Positions 6,407 to 7,348 of a DNA stretch of 7,348 nucleotides are shown here, one piece after another. The stretch is taken from positions 3,818 through 11,165 of the forward strand of contig DAIEFO010000040.1 of assembly GCA_027325475.1 (NCBI GenBank), given 5' to 3'. Position 1 is the stretch's first letter; every line of letters starts with the position of its first letter. The notes under the pieces are model-generated. The model was not told the DNA's origin and did no database searches. It saw only the letters and a list, made by a program, of their open reading frames with translations. The translations under genes were made by a program, and so were the position numbers. The DNA comes from Desulfobacteraceae bacterium. Its GTDB lineage: Bacteria > Desulfobacterota > Desulfobacteria > Desulfobacterales > Desulfatirhabdiaceae.

Positions 6407-7303
6407 ATGGACTACAAAAAAACACTGAACCTGCCCGTAACCGGCTTCCCGATGAAAGCCAATCTGGCCCAGCGGGAGCCGGAACAGATTAAACACTGGA
6501 ATGAAATCCGTCTGTATGATGTCATCCGGAAAGCTTCCAAAGGGCGGGAGCAGTTTATTCTTCATGACGGCCCGCCGTACGCCAACGGCCATATTCATAT
6601 CGGAACCGCGCTCAACAAGATTCTGAAGGACATTATCGTTCGATCCCGCCAGATGGCAGGTTTCGACGCTGCTTATGTGCCTGGCTGGGATTGTCATGGA
6701 CTTCCCATTGAACACAATGTGGACAAGGAGCTGGGTGAGAAGAAAAAAAACATGTCTCAGGCGGATATCCGTCGGCAGTGCCGCAGTTATGCCGAAAGAT
6801 TCATCGATATTCAGCGTGAGGAATTCAAGCGCCTGGGCGTTATGGGTGAATGGGAAGACCCGTATCTGACCATGAATTACACCTACGAAGCCATCATCGC
6901 GCGGGAATGTCTGAAGTTTGCGCTGGCGGACAATCTGGTTCGCAGCAAAAAGCCCATTCACTGGTGCTGCCAGTGCCAGACGGCTTTGGCGGAGGCTGAA
7001 ATCGAGTATCAGGATGAATCTTCGCCGTCCGTTTATGTCAAATTCCAGGTGAAATCAGAGATGCCGGCGCTGGCGGGTTATACGGCGTATGTCGTTATCT
7101 GGACCACAACGCCCTGGACGCTGCCGGCGAACCTGGCCATCGCGCTGCATCCGGATTTTATCTATGCCGCCGTGAAAGTATCCGATACGGATGTCTATAT
7201 TCTGGCCCGCGATCTGGTGGAACCCTGCATGAAAATTTTCGGGATTTCAGATTATACCATCCTGCATGAAATCGCCGCGCGTTTACCCACCAATCAATCA
7301 TGA
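6407..7303 (+). CDS. ileS: Isoleucyl-tRNA synthetase, N-terminal part only, with an unrelated in-frame tail
   Basis: Class I synthetase that charges tRNA-Ile with isoleucine. The frame encodes 298 residues against a family length of about 930. Residues 1 to ~288 are clearly IleS: the Rossmann start FILHDGPPYANGHIHIGTAL (50-69), VPGWDCHGLPIEHNV (91-105), WCCQCQTALAEAEIEY (186-201), and the editing-domain entry VIWTTTPWTLPANLA (230-244). The signature normally read HIGH is HIGT here (64-67). After ...SDYTILHEI the sequence stops resembling IleS and ends AARLPTNQS-stop. Most of the CP1 editing domain, the KMSKS loop, the anticodon-binding domain and the C-terminal zinc finger are missing. As written the product could not charge tRNA. 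IleS is essential, so a join artefact near 7270-7285 is more likely than a real truncated gene. Alternatives are a pseudogene copy or a genuine rearrangement. The true gene probably continues off this contig. Confidence 0.93.
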   Translation: MDYKKTLNLPVTGFPMKANLAQREPEQIKHWNEIRLYDVIRKASKGREQFILHDGPPYANGHIHIGTALNKILKDIIVRSRQMAGFDAAYVPGWDCHGLPIEHNVDKELGEKKKNMSQADIRRQCRSYAERFIDIQREEFKRLGVMGEWEDPYLTMNYTYEAIIARECLKFALADNLVRSKKPIHWCCQCQTALAEAEIEYQDESSPSVYVKFQVKSEMPALAGYTAYVVIWTTTPWTLPANLAIALHPDFIYAAVKVSDTDVYILARDLVEPCMKIFGISDYTILHEIAARLPTNQS

Positions 7304-7348
7304 CCCTTTGCATCGAAATTCGTCTGCTCGACCAACGCTTGCGCGAGC
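7265..7348 (+). other. Probable chimeric junction and foreign terminal segment
   Basis: IleS similarity ends around 7270-7285. The remaining bases encode the end of a different protein (…EIAARLPTNQS) whose TGA at 7301-7303 overlaps an ATG at 7300. The ATGA overlap is the pattern of two tightly packed genes, so this piece looks like a real gene boundary from elsewhere rather than random out-of-frame sequence. If the second gene is dut, the usual upstream partner in many proteobacteria is coaBC (dfp), whose C-termini often end in a similar short helix. That part is inference from gene-order knowledge and a few residues. Confidence 0.6.
7300..7348 (+). CDS. Start of a new gene, possibly dUTPase (3'-truncated by window edge)
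   Basis: Sixteen codons are visible: MTLCIEIRLLDQRLRE. The pattern M-(x)4-I-(R/K)-(L/I)-LD-x-R resembles the first strand of trimeric dUTPases (for example VKILDPR in E. coli Dut), which hydrolyse dUTP to dUMP and diphosphate. The start overlaps the preceding stop by ATGA, suggesting translational coupling, and no separate Shine-Dalgarno is seen. The conserved catalytic motifs of the family lie further downstream, so the assignment rests on a few residues and on the coaBC-dut order common in beta- and gammaproteobacteria. It could be another protein. Confidence 0.4.
   Translation, partial: MTLCIEIRLLDQRLRE

Noticed and set aside
6383..6961. Minus-strand 192-codon open frame opposite the start of ileS
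   Set aside because: It overlaps the conserved IleS catalytic domain and the ileS ribosome site, so it is a shadow frame.
1..7348. CRISPR arrays, tRNA/rRNA genes, transposases, phage or defence genes
   Set aside because: I looked on both strands and found no direct-repeat arrays, cloverleaf-like sequences or recognisable mobile or defence proteins.

Overview
This window carries ordinary housekeeping and sensory genes from a Gram-negative bacterium with moderate G+C. The protein styles suggest a Desulfobacterota (sulfate-reducer-type, 'deltaproteobacterial') genome. That placement rests on recalled family resemblance of the chemoreceptor signalling domain, GatB and IleS, so it is an inference. 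The window opens inside one gene and closes inside another, and its last ~65 bases look foreign to the gene they are joined to. This fits a whole contig from a draft or metagenomic assembly.

Layout, left to right: (1) the C-terminal part of a nitrate-sensing-type (NIT) chemoreceptor, plus strand, 5' end off the window. (2) A 195-bp convergent intergenic gap holding a large nested inverted repeat. (3) Three minus-strand genes that read glgP, then a STAS anti-anti-sigma-type protein, then gatB. They are separated by 74 and 71 bp and could be one transcript. (4) A 218-bp divergent intergenic region with a candidate promoter in each direction and an 18-bp dyad. (5) On the plus strand, the first ~290 codons of ileS. 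These break off inside the editing domain and run in frame into an unrelated tail. The tail's stop codon overlaps (ATGA) the start of another reading frame that resembles the N-terminus of dUTPase (dut).

Functionally, glgP releases glucose-1-phosphate from storage glucan, gatB completes Gln-tRNA/Asn-tRNA by transamidation, ileS charges tRNA-Ile, and the STAS protein is a probable phospho-switch partner. No single pathway links them, and adjacency is the only evidence of co-regulation. I found no CRISPR array, tRNA, rRNA, transposase, phage or defence gene, and no convincing new biological system. The observations most worth checking are the ileS chimeric junction, the nested inverted repeat, the HAMP-less chemoreceptor architecture, and the dyad over the glgP promoter.
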